A stretch of DNA of 64,000 bases, taken from contig CAWFPS010000002.1 of assembly GCA_963817905.1 (NCBI GenBank), forward strand, positions 806,001-870,000, read 5' to 3'. Position 1 is the first letter of the stretch, and the number at the start of each line of letters is the position of its first letter. The notes beneath the pieces were generated by a model that did not search any database, was not told where the DNA came from, and saw nothing but the letters and a program-made list of their open reading frames with translations. This document shows, piece after piece, positions 41,742 to 50,261 of this stretch. The stretch comes from VRUE01 sp963817905 (GTDB lineage Bacteria > Actinomycetota > Thermoleophilia > Solirubrobacterales > 70-9). Both the position numbers and the translations under genes were made by a program.

Positions 41742-43319
41742 GTAGGCGTTCACGGGGTGTCGCCTTCGTGAACGCGATTCCTGCGTGACTTACGGCGGAG
41801 CCAGGGAAGGGGCAGGCACGCGGTCGTGGGCGGCGACCGCCGCCTCGATCAGGTAGTCGAGCGCCGAGCGACCCTGCAACCGGCAGGTCTCGCGCACCGA
41901 GCAGATCCGCTCGACCCAGCGGCTGCCGCGCTCGGACTGTGTGCCGAGCTGCACCTTGCGCATGATCACCGCGTGGCGAACAGCCCGCTCCGCGGCGTTG
42001 TTCGTGGGGTCGATGCCGGGCACCTCACAGAAGGTCCACAGCGCTTGCTCTTCGGCCAAGAGTCCGGCGCAGAAGCGACGCTCGCGGCGGTTGTGACCGC
42101 GGGTGCCCTGCTCGAGCAGGGAATGGAGGCGATCGCGCAGCGGCCGAAGCTCGGTGGCGAGCCAGTCCAGGTCGTGCCCGCCCTCCAGGTAGGCACGGTG
42201 GGCGGCGAAAACCTGGCGCGATATCTCCAGAAGTCCCATTCCGCGTCTGCCCGTCGCCCCGCCTCGCTCGGAGAGCTCTGTGAACTGGCGAGCCAGGTGA
42301 CACCAACACAGTTGCTGTTGGAGGAGATCGAGGAAGTGGTAGGCGGCATAGCGGTCGGTGACCGCGATCCCGCCGAAGTCCTCGCCGAGCAGCTCCTTGG
42401 CCGCTGTCTGCCCGCGCGAAGGGTCGATCCGGTAGCAGGCGTAAAGCGATGTGGCGGCGAGCCACAGCCATTGCTGGGCCGATCCCAGGCGCCAGCCGGT
42501 CTCGTCGGCATGCACGGCCTCGGCTTCGCGCACGGCCTCGGCCAGCTCCCGCCAGGGATCGGCCAGGGCGGCGCTCATCCTCATGATCGTCCGGTCGACC
42601 GCGCCGAGGGAGATCGGGATTCCGAACATCTGGGTGACGACGTCACAGACCTGGCGGCGCGAGAGGCGGTGGACGCCGGCCAGGGTGGCGACATGCGCCT
42701 GCAGGCGCGGGCCGAAGGCAGAAGCGGTGACGCCGGCGGGCAGCTCGGCCAGCCCGCCGGCGCCGCAGGCAGGGCACAGCAGGCGGTGGCGGCGATGCTC
42801 TGCGATCAGCGGGGCGATCGGCGGCAGCTCCCACACCTGGTGGGCGAGCGGCTTACCGAGCCGCTCCTCCGAGCCGTCGAAGGCGTGCCCGCACTCACAT
42901 GAGGCGGGCAGGTGCTCGAAGATCTCATCCACCCGCTCGGGCGGCGCCATCTCGCGGCTCTTGCCCTCGTGGCCGGGCTGGCCGCCTTGCTTTCTCAGCG
43001 ACTCCTTCGCCCGCCGTCGCGCCTCGGCGCGGCGCTGCTGGCGAGTCATCGGCGGATCGGAGGAGGGTGGCATCGAGCTGTTGCCCGAGTTGCGGTTGAT
43101 CTGGCGCTCCAACTCCTCGATGCGCCCGGCCAACTCCACCACACGACTCTGGAGCTCAGGAATCCCCTCTACCTGCTCAACCAGGCCGAGGACGAGTTCT
43201 CGTGCCGGCTCCCCGCCGGCAAGCGCGACCGCCTCGGCCTCCTCGCGCTGCATGCGAGAGACGTTCCATTTGCCGGAAAGGACTCCTGCTCAGGCTGGCG
43301 ACGCCCCGTGAACGCCTAC
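41742..43319 (-). mobile_element. IS66-family insertion sequence, copy 1
   Basis: 1578 bp. Terminal inverted repeats begin GTAGGCGTTCACGGGG. Flanked by the 8-bp duplication GATTTTTT (41734-41741 and 43320-43327), the size usual for IS66. Contains a single transposase gene without the TnpA/TnpB accessory genes. Near-identical to copy 2 at 48684-50261 in the other orientation. Confidence 0.93.
41790..43253 (-). CDS. IS66-family transposase (TnpC-like), copy 1
   Basis: 487 aa. N-terminal leucine-zipper helix (VVELAGRIEELERQINRNSG) and the family signature NSSMPPSSDPP, a zinc-finger block (CECGHAF... LLCPACG), the catalytic core (EAVHADETGWRLGS, with TDRYAAYHFL) and the C-terminal NNAAERAVRHAVIMRK motif containing the last acidic residue. 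Intact frame with a normal start, so this copy is probably the active one. It moves the element by cut-and-paste or copy-out. Confidence 0.93.
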   Translation of the reverse strand: MQREEAEAVALAGGEPARELVLGLVEQVEGIPELQSRVVELAGRIEELERQINRNSGNSSMPPSSDPPMTRQQRRAEARRRAKESLRKQGGQPGHEGKSREMAPPERVDEIFEHLPASCECGHAFDGSEERLGKPLAHQVWELPPIAPLIAEHRRHRLLCPACGAGGLAELPAGVTASAFGPRLQAHVATLAGVHRLSRRQVCDVVTQMFGIPISLGAVDRTIMRMSAALADPWRELAEAVREAEAVHADETGWRLGSAQQWLWLAATSLYACYRIDPSRGQTAAKELLGEDFGGIAVTDRYAAYHFLDLLQQQLCWCHLARQFTELSERGGATGRRGMGLLEISRQVFAAHRAYLEGGHDLDWLATELRPLRDRLHSLLEQGTRGHNRRERRFCAGLLAEEQALWTFCEVPGIDPTNNAAERAVRHAVIMRKVQLGTQSERGSRWVERICSVRETCRLQGRSALDYLIEAAVAAHDRVPAPSLAPP

Positions 43320-43327
43320 GATTTTTT

Positions 43328-44221
43328 GACCTCAGCGTCTTGGAGTTCTATCGAAACGATCCCCGATATTTTTACGAATCCAACGATACCGACGGTCGGA
43401 TAAGCGTCACGAATGAGTTCTATGATTCTGAGCACCTTCGAGAGTCAGACAGGATCTTTCTAGAGACGTTTGGCTTTGGCTACAACGACGACTTTCAGCG
43501 CGCTGTATGCGTGTTTCCACGCTATTTGGGCCGGCTAACCCCAGAGCACCAGCAGATTTGGGCGGCCAAGGAGTTGAAGGGAAAATACTCTATGCATCCC
43601 GCGTACTACGCGAGTGCAATTCGAGGTGATTTTCCAGACAAGGTCTCGATATTCCATGCGTTTACTGAGGAGCTGCATCAACTCCAGGCGATGAGCGAGG
43701 TAGCTGAATTCCCGCCTATGGTGCGCCGGAGCTTTCGGGACGATGAGAAGCCCGCAAACTTCGGCTTCCTCATCCGACCGACCTTGAAGGAGTTGCAGGA
43801 CTTTCATTCCACGCTCGACAAGATGATGAGCGAGAACCTTAACCGGGCATTTTTCGAGGCGTTTGGATTGACGCCAGAGAGGGAGATGTCTCGGACGGAT
43901 GGCAGAATCGAGGTTCAACGCAAGGGAACCATTGCCTTGTTGGAGGAGTGGCTTGAGAATCGGTTTCGTACGGAAGATCGCTCGGAGATTAACCGCGCGA
44001 TTGCGACCTTTAAGGAGGTGCGGCGTCTTCGTCAGCGTCCGGCCCATGCGGCCGATGACAACACGTTTGATCTGAAATTCTATGAGGAGCAGCGCGAACT
44101 GGTTCATCGAGCCTATGCAGCGGTGCGATTGCTACGCCTCGTCTTCGCAAATCATCCCGCTCTATCGGACTACGACGGTGTCCCGGATTTGCTTTACAGA
44201 GGACAGATTTACCTTTATTAG
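43328..44221 (+). pseudogene. 3' part of the unknown gene split by IS66 copy 1
   Basis: Continues in frame from the 41370 fragment after removal of the IS (RFFDLSVLEFYRNDPRYFYE). The remaining 297 codons are mixed alpha/beta with no recognised motif; RHYFTEEL-like helices and LLEEWLENRFRTEDRSEINR near the end. Low-GC relative to the chromosome. Function unknown. Confidence 0.7.
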
Positions 44222-44288
44222 CACCGGTGACGAATCATAGGCGCGGCTCCTGTCTGCGCGCCGTAACTTCTGTGCTACGTGCACGAAC

Positions 44289-44642
44289 GTGGCTCCGAAG
44301 CTCGACACGACCTTTCACAACCGACGACAGGCTCGGCGGCTCAGGGAAGACCCGAAGTTCCGAGTGGAGTTTGAGCGGCAGCGGTGGGAGGTCGCTCAAG
44401 TCGACGCTGTGGTCCAGAAGCTCGACGAGCTGCGGGAGGGAGTTGGGATGTCAAAGGCTGAGTTGGCGCGGGCGATTGGGAAGGAGCCGTCGAGTATCCG
44501 CCGGTTCTTTACGGCGCATGTGAACCCGGAGTTGAAGACCGTGGCGGCTTTGGCCAGCGCTCTCGGGGCCAGGGTGGAGGTCGTGCCGGTCGATGATGTC
44601 AATGCGCAATCCGTACCCGGATCAGTCCGCCTAAGACAATAA
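44289..44642 (+). CDS. XRE-type HTH protein (HigA-like)
   Basis: 117 aa. N-terminal helix (RRQARRLREDPKFRVEFERQ) precedes an HTH: VGMSKAELARAIGKEPSSIRRFF then NPELKTVAALASALGARVEV. This resembles antitoxins of the HigA/HTH_XRE type that normally follow a RelE-like toxin. No toxin is adjacent on the same side; the next gene (44652) is a membrane protein and starts 9 nt later, so they form one operon. Confidence 0.7.
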   Translation: MAPKLDTTFHNRRQARRLREDPKFRVEFERQRWEVAQVDAVVQKLDELREGVGMSKAELARAIGKEPSSIRRFFTAHVNPELKTVAALASALGARVEVVPVDDVNAQSVPGSVRLRQ

Positions 44643-44651
44643 ACTTCGTAC

Positions 44652-45320
44652 ATGGCTCCGCAGACTGGCACCGCGCTGCTCATAATCGCCGTCTTCGTCC
44701 TGCCGGGGTTCGTCACGTTGCTTATGCGGGAGCGGACCTATCGAGTAAAGGGACAGGACTCTCCGTTCGAGCGGTTGCTGAACGCTCTCTATTTCAGTTC
44801 GATCATCTACGTCGTGCTCGGCATGGCCTGGGTTGTGGGCGGGTTGGGACGCGACGATATTTCGCGCCTCTACGCAGGGCACGACGCGATCGGCGTCTAT
44901 CTCCTGTTGGCGGTCGTCGGCCTTTTCATCTTGCCCGCGGTGATTGCGGAGCTCGGCCGCCGATGGCAGAAGTCCCGGGAGCTGCGCCCGTGGTTTTTGA
45001 AGCGCGCGGGTATTGACCCCGGACATGCTGTTCCGGCCGGTTGGGAGCAGCTTTTCAGCGAGAGTCCAGGGGCCAAAGCGGGACACGGCTTGATGTTGCG
45101 GGTCACGCTAGACGACGGTCGCGTAGTCGGTGGCTATTTCGGAGGGAAGAGCCTCGCTGGCTACACGGCCCATACGCGCGATCTCTTCATCGAGGAGCGG
45201 TGGGCGCTTGATTCCGAAGACTGGTTTGAAGGGCCGGTCAAGGGCAGCCTTGGCCTCTGGATCGCGGAGGGCCAAATCCATTCCGTGGAGGCTTACATGC
45301 CATCCCAGGACGCCAAATGA
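44652..45320 (+). CDS. DUF6338-family membrane protein
   Basis: 222 aa. Hydrophobic N-terminus (TALLIIAVFVLPGFVTLLM), two more helices (LYFSSIIYVVLGMAWVVGGL, VYLLLAVVGLFILPAVIAEL) and a soluble C-terminal domain with LRVTLDDGRVVGGYFGGKSL and TRDLFIEERWAL, the family-type strand pattern. DUF6338 proteins recur beside variable regions in actinobacteria; role unknown. Followed by two small proline-rich ORFs. Confidence 0.75.
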   Translation: MAPQTGTALLIIAVFVLPGFVTLLMRERTYRVKGQDSPFERLLNALYFSSIIYVVLGMAWVVGGLGRDDISRLYAGHDAIGVYLLLAVVGLFILPAVIAELGRRWQKSRELRPWFLKRAGIDPGHAVPAGWEQLFSESPGAKAGHGLMLRVTLDDGRVVGGYFGGKSLAGYTAHTRDLFIEERWALDSEDWFEGPVKGSLGLWIAEGQIHSVEAYMPSQDAK

Positions 45321-45362
45321 CTGAAAACGGCGACGCCTTGGCGGGCGGCTACAATCGTAGAA

Positions 45363-45515
45363 ATGTCTGAGCGACCCGAACAGCCAATTCAGAAGCGCGG
45401 CGGTATTTCGCTGCCCAACAACGGCTTCCACCCGACGCAGCCGCCGCCGAAACCCTCCGACGCGGCTTCGAGCGCGAAACCATCTGCCGCGACAAGGCGT
45501 GCCAATGGCCGGTAG
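45363..45515 (+). CDS. Small proline-rich protein 1
   Basis: 50 aa (MSERPEQPIQKRGGISLPNN, then FHPTQPPPKPSDAASSAKP). The PPPKPSDAA block recurs at the end of the next ORF, suggesting duplication. Starts 43 nt after the DUF6338 stop. Possibly a disordered partner protein. Confidence 0.5.
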   Translation: MSERPEQPIQKRGGISLPNNGFHPTQPPPKPSDAASSAKPSAATRRANGR

Positions 45516-45738
45516 CGACGAGTCCGCCGAGAAGGGCGGGACCGAGGAGAAGGCTATTCACTTGGTCGCGGCTCCCACCGGCGAGGAGATCGCCCTTGGA
45601 ATGACGGCGAAGGTGCAGGAGGGGATGACCCTCCAAGCCCAAAACGAGGGCAAGGCAATGACCGGAAAAGGAAAGCCGCCAGTCGCCCCGCCGCCGAAAC
45701 CGTCTGACGCCGCCGTCAGCGCCAAACCCAAGCAGTAG
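45505..45738 (+). CDS. Small proline-rich protein 2
   Basis: 77 aa. Overlaps the end of the previous ORF. Acidic middle (DESAEKGGTEEKAIHLVAAP) and the shared tail APPPKPSDAAVSAKP. No domain known. Likely co-transcribed with DUF6338. Confidence 0.5.
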   Translation: MAGSDESAEKGGTEEKAIHLVAAPTGEEIALGMTAKVQEGMTLQAQNEGKAMTGKGKPPVAPPPKPSDAAVSAKPKQ

Positions 45739-45769
45739 CGACTCTCACGCGGCGGTCGGCATCTAACCT

Positions 45770-45864
45770 GCGCGGCTTCTCGGGGGCCGAGGCAGGGTAC
45801 GGGCTGCCTGCGACAACCCGCATCCCTCCCTGTGGCCTGCGCCTCGGCCCCCGAAAAGCCGCGC
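45770..45864 (-). ncRNA. Candidate structured RNA / long hairpin, copy 2
   Basis: Arms 45770-45792 and 45842-45864 pair at 22 of 23 positions. The inner conserved sequence matches copy 1 (GCAGGCCACAGGGAGG on the minus strand) while the outer stems differ from copy 1 but still pair. Lies 11 nt after the stop of the paralogue gene, just as copy 1 follows the winged-helix gene. Confidence 0.55.
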
Positions 45865-45875
45865 TCGCTCTGTGG

Positions 45876-46277
45876 TCAGCTCCTCGGGTCGAGGTCGGCC
45901 AGCAGTTCCTCGCAGGCGTCGTAGCCGAGTCGGAAGCGCTCGTTGGTGGTGGCGTCTTCCTCTCTTGACTCGCGCTCGGTGATGGATTCGAGTAGGACTC
46001 GCTCGGCTTCGCCGTGGAGGCGCTGGAGGAGTTCCATCAGGTCGTGGGCCGGCATCGTGAGGTCGAAGGAGTCGCGGTCGTCCTCGGCGCGCCAGCCGAT
46101 GTCCTTCAGCAGGCGGAAGTCTTCGCCGAACTCGATGCCGAGGCGTTCGGCGGTGGCGAAGTCTTCGGTCTCCTCCAGGGCGATCCAGATGTCGCCCACA
46201 GCGCCGAGGTGATTGCGGACCAGCTCGTAGAGGCCGTCTCGCTGGTCCCGGTCGATCTTGGCGGTGGTGCTGGGCAT
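45876..46277 (-). CDS. Conserved acidic helical protein, paralogue 2
   Basis: 133 aa. Aligns along its length with the protein at 32387-32797 (QRDGLYELVRNHL, ATAERLGIEFGEDFRLL, KDIGW, ERESREEDATTNERF). No winged-helix partner follows here. Its start is preceded by the same RBS-enclosing hairpin, but the further leader is cut off by an IS3 insertion at 46323, so expression may be altered. Function unknown. Confidence 0.65.
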   Translation of the reverse strand: MPSTTAKIDRDQRDGLYELVRNHLGAVGDIWIALEETEDFATAERLGIEFGEDFRLLKDIGWRAEDDRDSFDLTMPAHDLMELLQRLHGEAERVLLESITERESREEDATTNERFRLGYDACEELLADLDPRS

Positions 46278-46303
46278 GGTGCCCTCCCTTCGGGTAGGGC
46301 ACC
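46278..46303 (-). promoter_or_regulatory. Stem-loop enclosing the Shine-Dalgarno sequence, copy 2
   Basis: Minus-strand GGTGCCC and GGGCACC arms with GAAGGGAG in the loop, ending right at the ATG (46277). Same geometry as copy 1 although the loop sequence differs. Confidence 0.55.
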
Positions 46304-46336
46304 GGAGAGCTGCCGGTGATGCTGACCGGCCCCCGT

Positions 46337-47288
46337 TTACCGGTCCACCCTCAGCGAGAGTTCGTGGTCGGTATCGACATGCACCGTAGCGGGGTCGACC
46401 GCCGCCTCGCGGAGTGAGCCCGTAGGGCGATCGGAGTGAGGCGGCGGAGCGCCGTTCTCCTCCCGCCAGCGCTCGGCGAATCGCGCCGGCGGCAGCATCC
46501 CCAGGGACGAGTGTGGGTGTTCGGTGTTGTAGGCGACGATCCAGTCAGCGAGGATGACCTTGGCCTCGGCCAGGGTGTAGAACAGCTCGATGTCGAGCAC
46601 CTCGTCGCGGGTACGGCCGTTGAAGGACTCGATGAATGGGTTCTGCCAGGGTGAGCCCGGCTCGATGTAGGCGGTGGCGGTCTTGCCCAAGCGACACCAG
46701 TCGCGCAGGGTGTGGGCGATCAGCTCGGGCCCGTTGTCGCAGCGGATGTGCTCGGGTACGGTGCCACGCAGGCCGACGAGGCGTTCCAGGAGCGCAACCG
46801 TGTCCTCGGCGGTGATCGAGCGGGCCACCTCGCTCGCCAACGCCTCGCGGGTGAACTCGTCGATCACATTCAGCACCCGCAGCTGGCGCCCGTCGGCGGT
46901 TTCGTCGGTCTGGAAGTCGAGCGCCCAGACGTGGTCGGGATGTTCGGCGCGCAGCTCCTTGCCGTCTGCGTTATCTCCCAGCCTGGCGCGCTTTCGCTTG
47001 CGGCGGGGCACCCGCAACCCCTCCTCGCGCCAGAGGCGCTGCACCCGCTTCTTGTTGACTTCCCAGCCCTCTTCAATCAGGCGGGCGTGGGCGCGGCGGT
47101 AGCCCCAGCGCTTCTTCAATTTGGAGATCTCGCGCAGGCGTTTTCGCAGGGCGGCATCGTCTGGGGCGAGGTGCGGCTCATGGCGCTGCGTGGATCGGTG
47201 CTGGCCGGCGATCCGGCACGCCCGACGCTCGGAGAGGCCGAGGCGGTCCTGGAGGATCAGGACCGCTCGGCGCCTCCGGGCCGGGCCT
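46337..47288 (-). CDS. IS3-family transposase OrfB (DDE integrase core)
   Basis: Reads through from an overlapping frame after orfA, so it is normally made as an OrfAB fusion by -1 frameshifting. Contains HTH_21-type KKRWGYRRAHARLIEEGW, and an rve core with DDE residues: HVWALDFQTDETADG, EHIRCDNGPELIAHTL and NPFIESFNGRTRDEVL. C-terminal HPHSSLGMLPPARFAERW is the family ending. The exact frameshift site was not resolved. Confidence 0.85.
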
Positions 47289-47589
47289 AGAAGTTTCCCT
47301 TCGCGATCTCCTTGTAGGCGCGGATGTCGAGCTCCTTGTCGGCGACGATCTGCTTGAGCTCGTGGTTCTCCTTCTCGAGCTCCTTCAGCCGCTTGACATC
47401 GTCGGCCTTCATGCCGCCGTACTGGTTGCGCCAGCGGTGGAACGTCTGCTCGGAGACCTCCAGCGCCTTTGCCACCTCGGATATTTGCTTGCCTTCGCCG
47501 AGCATCTTCTCGGCCTCCCTGAGCTTGCGAATGATCTGCTCGGGGGTATGCCTGCGCTTCTTCACTTGCGTCGGTCCTCCTTGGCCCAT
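47287..47589 (-). CDS. IS3-family transposase OrfA (HTH_Tnp_1)
   Basis: 100 aa. HTH KRRHTPEQIIRKLREAEKML then GKQISEVAKALEVSEQTFHRWRNQYGG, followed by a leucine zipper (LKELEKENHELKQIVADKEL). Binds the IS ends. Stop codon overlaps the OrfB frame. Confidence 0.9.
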   Translation of the reverse strand: MGQGGPTQVKKRRHTPEQIIRKLREAEKMLGEGKQISEVAKALEVSEQTFHRWRNQYGGMKADDVKRLKELEKENHELKQIVADKELDIRAYKEIAKGNF

Positions 47590-47684
47590 TGTCGTGGGCC
47601 GGAAGAACTCTCACACAGGGCGGACCGATTTCAGGGGGTCATGCCAATGCCGCCCTGTGCGGGCGTGGCGAGTACCGTCTCGCT

Positions 47685-47743
47685 TGCATCGAAGGCTCTG
47701 TCTTCGGTGCCAGGCCCCGGGGCGTTCGAGCGCCGCCGGGGCC
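47685..47743 (-). promoter_or_regulatory. Conserved upstream leader block with hairpin, copy 2
   Basis: Counterpart of 32876-32934: shares CATCGAAGGC, TCTTCGGTGCC and the 8-bp stem GGCCCCGG/CCGGGGCC. It lies beyond the IS3 element, which has moved it 1.3 kb away from its gene. The rest of 47744-47939 shows no supported gene. Confidence 0.45.
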
Positions 47744-47939
47744 ATCTCTTTATGTCCTTGCGAGCCGGCGAAGGTAGCGCCGTCGGCCGGGATTTCAAGT
47801 CGAGTTCTCGCGAACGCTGCGGCCGGCGATTTCAGCCGGTCCTACCGCGCCCTCCGCTTTCCCTTCTGCGGAGCCAAATCCAGCGCCGCTTCGACGGGCA
47901 CGACGATCTCTCCGTTAGGGACGGGACGCTGTAGCGGTA

Positions 47940-48428
47940 CTACGCTCGGCCAAGTACGAACCGGGCACGCTCGACGCGCAGCATCTCGTAGGGGTTCATG
48001 CACTTGATCCGCAGATCGATACACGCGTTCGGGATCTTGATCTTCTTGATCGAGTTCGCGGGCACCTCATGCGTTATGACGGTGAGCTCATGTGCGTGGG
48101 CGTGCGCGACGAGGTAGTAGTCGGCATCCTGGAGGAAGGTGCTGACGGCGGCGGGGTCGTAGTGGGCTGATGCAGCCCAGCGACTGACCGCCCGAAGACT
48201 TTCCGCGACCGGTGCGTCTGGTTGCGCGAACATGCTCGGTCGGGCAGCTGCCCAGGTGGAGAGGTCGTCGTCGCCGGCCTTCAGCTCGTCGAGCACTTTC
48301 TCGATGCTGCCAAGATTCCCAACGTCGAATTGCTCGTCGAGCCAATCTCAGAACGCGGGGCAGAAATCGAACCCGTACTGGAGATTCTTGGCCTGGATGA
48401 AAATGTTGGGGTCAAGTAGGTATTTCAC
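47940..48428 (-). pseudogene. DUF4411 (PIN-like) gene with a nonsense codon
   Basis: GTG start overlapping the ImmA/IrrE stop (GTGA). N-terminus KYLLDPNIFIQAKNLQYGFD matches the family start, but the next segment reads FCPAF-stop-DWLDEQFDVG: TGA replaces the Trp codon usual there. Downstream the frame continues cleanly (YLVAHAHAHELTVITHE, then NACIDLRIKCMNPYEMLR). DUF4411 proteins are the usual partners of HTH-ImmA/IrrE proteins in TA-like operons, so both genes of this pair are broken. Confidence 0.78.
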
Positions 48429-48683
48429 GGCAGGCCGAGTCGGTGTCCACGTTCGCGAAACGTGCCGTATTTGCGCACGCCAAGGAGGCGGAACGCATCC
48501 CGATGCAGGGTTCTACCCTCGAGGGTGTCGGCGATAACGGCGTGAGCGAAGCGCTTGCTCGTCCGCACAGGCTGCGTGTTGTAGAAGTTTCCCCCGTTGG
48601 CTCTTCTTGCCCGAGTGACCCGCGACATCTGTTCCGAATATGCGCGGCTGTATTCATCCCAAGAGAGACGATTGGCGTCGAAG
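48425..48683 (-). pseudogene. 3' part of the ImmA/IrrE gene split by IS66 copy 2
   Basis: Frame reads ANRLSWDEYSRAYSEQMSRV, then GGNFYNTQPVRTSKRF and GRTLHRDAFRLLGVRKYGTF, the usual C-terminal region of HTH-ImmA/IrrE proteins. Joins in frame to the N-part at 50262-51158 once the IS and one copy of GTCGAAGA are removed. Confidence 0.8.
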
Positions 48684-50261
48684 AGTAGGCGTTCACGGGG
48701 CGTCGCCAGCCTGAGCAGGAGTCCTTTCCGGCAAATGGAACGTCTCTCGCATGCAGCGCGAGGAGGCCGAGGCGGTCGCGCTTGCCGGCGGGAGCCGGCA
48801 CGAGAACTCGTCCTCGGCCTGGTTGAGCAGGTAGAGGGGATTCCTGAGCTCCAGAGTCGTGTGGTGGAGTTGGCCGGGCGCATCGAGGAGTTGGAGCGCC
48901 AGATCAACCGCAACTCGGGCAACAGCTCGATGCCACCCTCCTCCGATCCGCCGATGACTCGCCAGCAGCGCCGCGCCGAGGCGCGACGGCGGGCGAAGGA
49001 GTCGCTGAGAAAGCAAGGCGGCCAGCCCGGCCACGAGGGCAAGAGCCGCGAGATGGCGCCGCCCGAGCGGGTGGATGAGATCTTCGAGCACCTGCCCGCC
49101 TCATGTGAGTGCGGGCACGCCTTCGACGGCTCGGAGGAGCGGCTCGGTAAGCCGCTCGCCCACCAGGTGTGGGAGCTGCCGCCGATCGCCCCGCTGATCG
49201 CAGAGCATCGCCGCCACCGCCTGCTGTGCCCTGCCTGCGGCGCCGGCGGGCTGGCCGAGCTGCCCGCCGGCGTCACCGCTTCTGCCTTCGGCCCGCGCCT
49301 GCAGGCGCATGTCGCCACCCTGGCCGGCGTCCACCGCCTCTCGCGCCGCCAGGTCTGTGACGTCGTCACCCAGATGTTCGGAATCCCGATCTCCCTCGGC
49401 GCGGTCGACCGGACGATCATGAGGATGAGCGCCGCCCTGGCCGATCCCTGGCGGGAGCTGGCCGAGGCCGTGCGCGAAGCCGAGGCCGTGCATGCCGACG
49501 AGACCGGCTGGCGCCTGGGATCGGCCCAGCAATGGCTGTGGCTCGCCGCCACATCGCTTTACGCCTGCTACCGGATCGACCCTTCGCGCGGGCAGACAGC
49601 GGCCAAGGAGCTGCTCGGCGAGGACTTCGGCGGGATCGCGGTCACCGACCGCTATGCCGCCTACCACTTCCTCGATCTCCTCCAACAGCAACTGTGTTGG
49701 TGTCACCTGGCTCGCCAGTTCACAGAGCTCTCCGAGCGAGGCGGGGCGACGGGCAGACGCGGAATGGGACTTCTGGAGATATCGCGCCAGGTTTTCGCCG
49801 CCCACCGTGCCTACCTGGAGGGCGGGCACGACCTGGACTGGCTCGCCACCGAGCTTCGGCCGCTGCGCGATCGCCTCCATTCCCTGCTCGAGCAGGGCAC
49901 CCGCGGTCACAACCGCCGCGAGCGTCGCTTCTGCGCCGGACTCTTGGCCGAAGAGCAAGCGCTGTGGACCTTCTGTGAGGTGCCCGGCATCGACCCCACG
50001 AACAACGCCGCGGAGCGGGCTGTTCGCCACGCGGTGATCATGCGCAAGGTGCAGCTCGGCACACAGTCCGAGCGCGGCAGCCGCTGGGTCGAGCGGATCT
50101 GCTCGGTGCGCGAGACCTGCCGGTTGCAGGGTCGCTCGGCGCTCGACTACCTGATCGAGGCGGCGGTCGCCGCCCACGACCGCGTGCCTGCCCCTTCCCT
50201 GGCTCCGCCGTAAGTCACGCAGGAATCGCGTTCACGAAGGCGACACCCCGTGAACGCCTAC
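48684..50261 (+). mobile_element. IS66-family insertion sequence, copy 2
   Basis: 1578 bp, same ends as copy 1 and inverted relative to it. 8-bp duplication GTCGAAGA at 48676-48683 and 50262-50269. Two identical long copies 5.4 kb apart could invert the DNA between them by homologous recombination. Confidence 0.93.
48735..50213 (+). CDS. IS66-family transposase, copy 2 (altered N-terminus)
   Basis: Same protein as copy 1 from EPARELVLGLVEQVEG onward. One G is missing in a G-run near codon 14 of the copy 1 frame (GGCGGGAGCC against GGCGGGGAGCC), so the original start no longer leads into the frame. An in-frame ATG at 48735 (MERLSHAARGGRGG) could replace it, giving 492 aa. Catalytic region is intact, so activity is possible. 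Confidence 0.85.
   Translation: MERLSHAARGGRGGRACRREPARELVLGLVEQVEGIPELQSRVVELAGRIEELERQINRNSGNSSMPPSSDPPMTRQQRRAEARRRAKESLRKQGGQPGHEGKSREMAPPERVDEIFEHLPASCECGHAFDGSEERLGKPLAHQVWELPPIAPLIAEHRRHRLLCPACGAGGLAELPAGVTASAFGPRLQAHVATLAGVHRLSRRQVCDVVTQMFGIPISLGAVDRTIMRMSAALADPWRELAEAVREAEAVHADETGWRLGSAQQWLWLAATSLYACYRIDPSRGQTAAKELLGEDFGGIAVTDRYAAYHFLDLLQQQLCWCHLARQFTELSERGGATGRRGMGLLEISRQVFAAHRAYLEGGHDLDWLATELRPLRDRLHSLLEQGTRGHNRRERRFCAGLLAEEQALWTFCEVPGIDPTNNAAERAVRHAVIMRKVQLGTQSERGSRWVERICSVRETCRLQGRSALDYLIEAAVAAHDRVPAPSLAPP

Larger units (their letters stand above)
46323..47641 (-). mobile_element. IS3-family insertion sequence
   Basis: 1319 bp. Ends begin TGACCSSCCYG... and share CGGTCCRCCCT..GAGAGTTC as imperfect inverted repeats. 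Flanked by the 3-bp duplication TGC (46320-46322 and 47642-47644). Contains orfA and orfB in the usual overlapping layout. It separates the acidic protein gene from its upstream leader. Confidence 0.9.
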
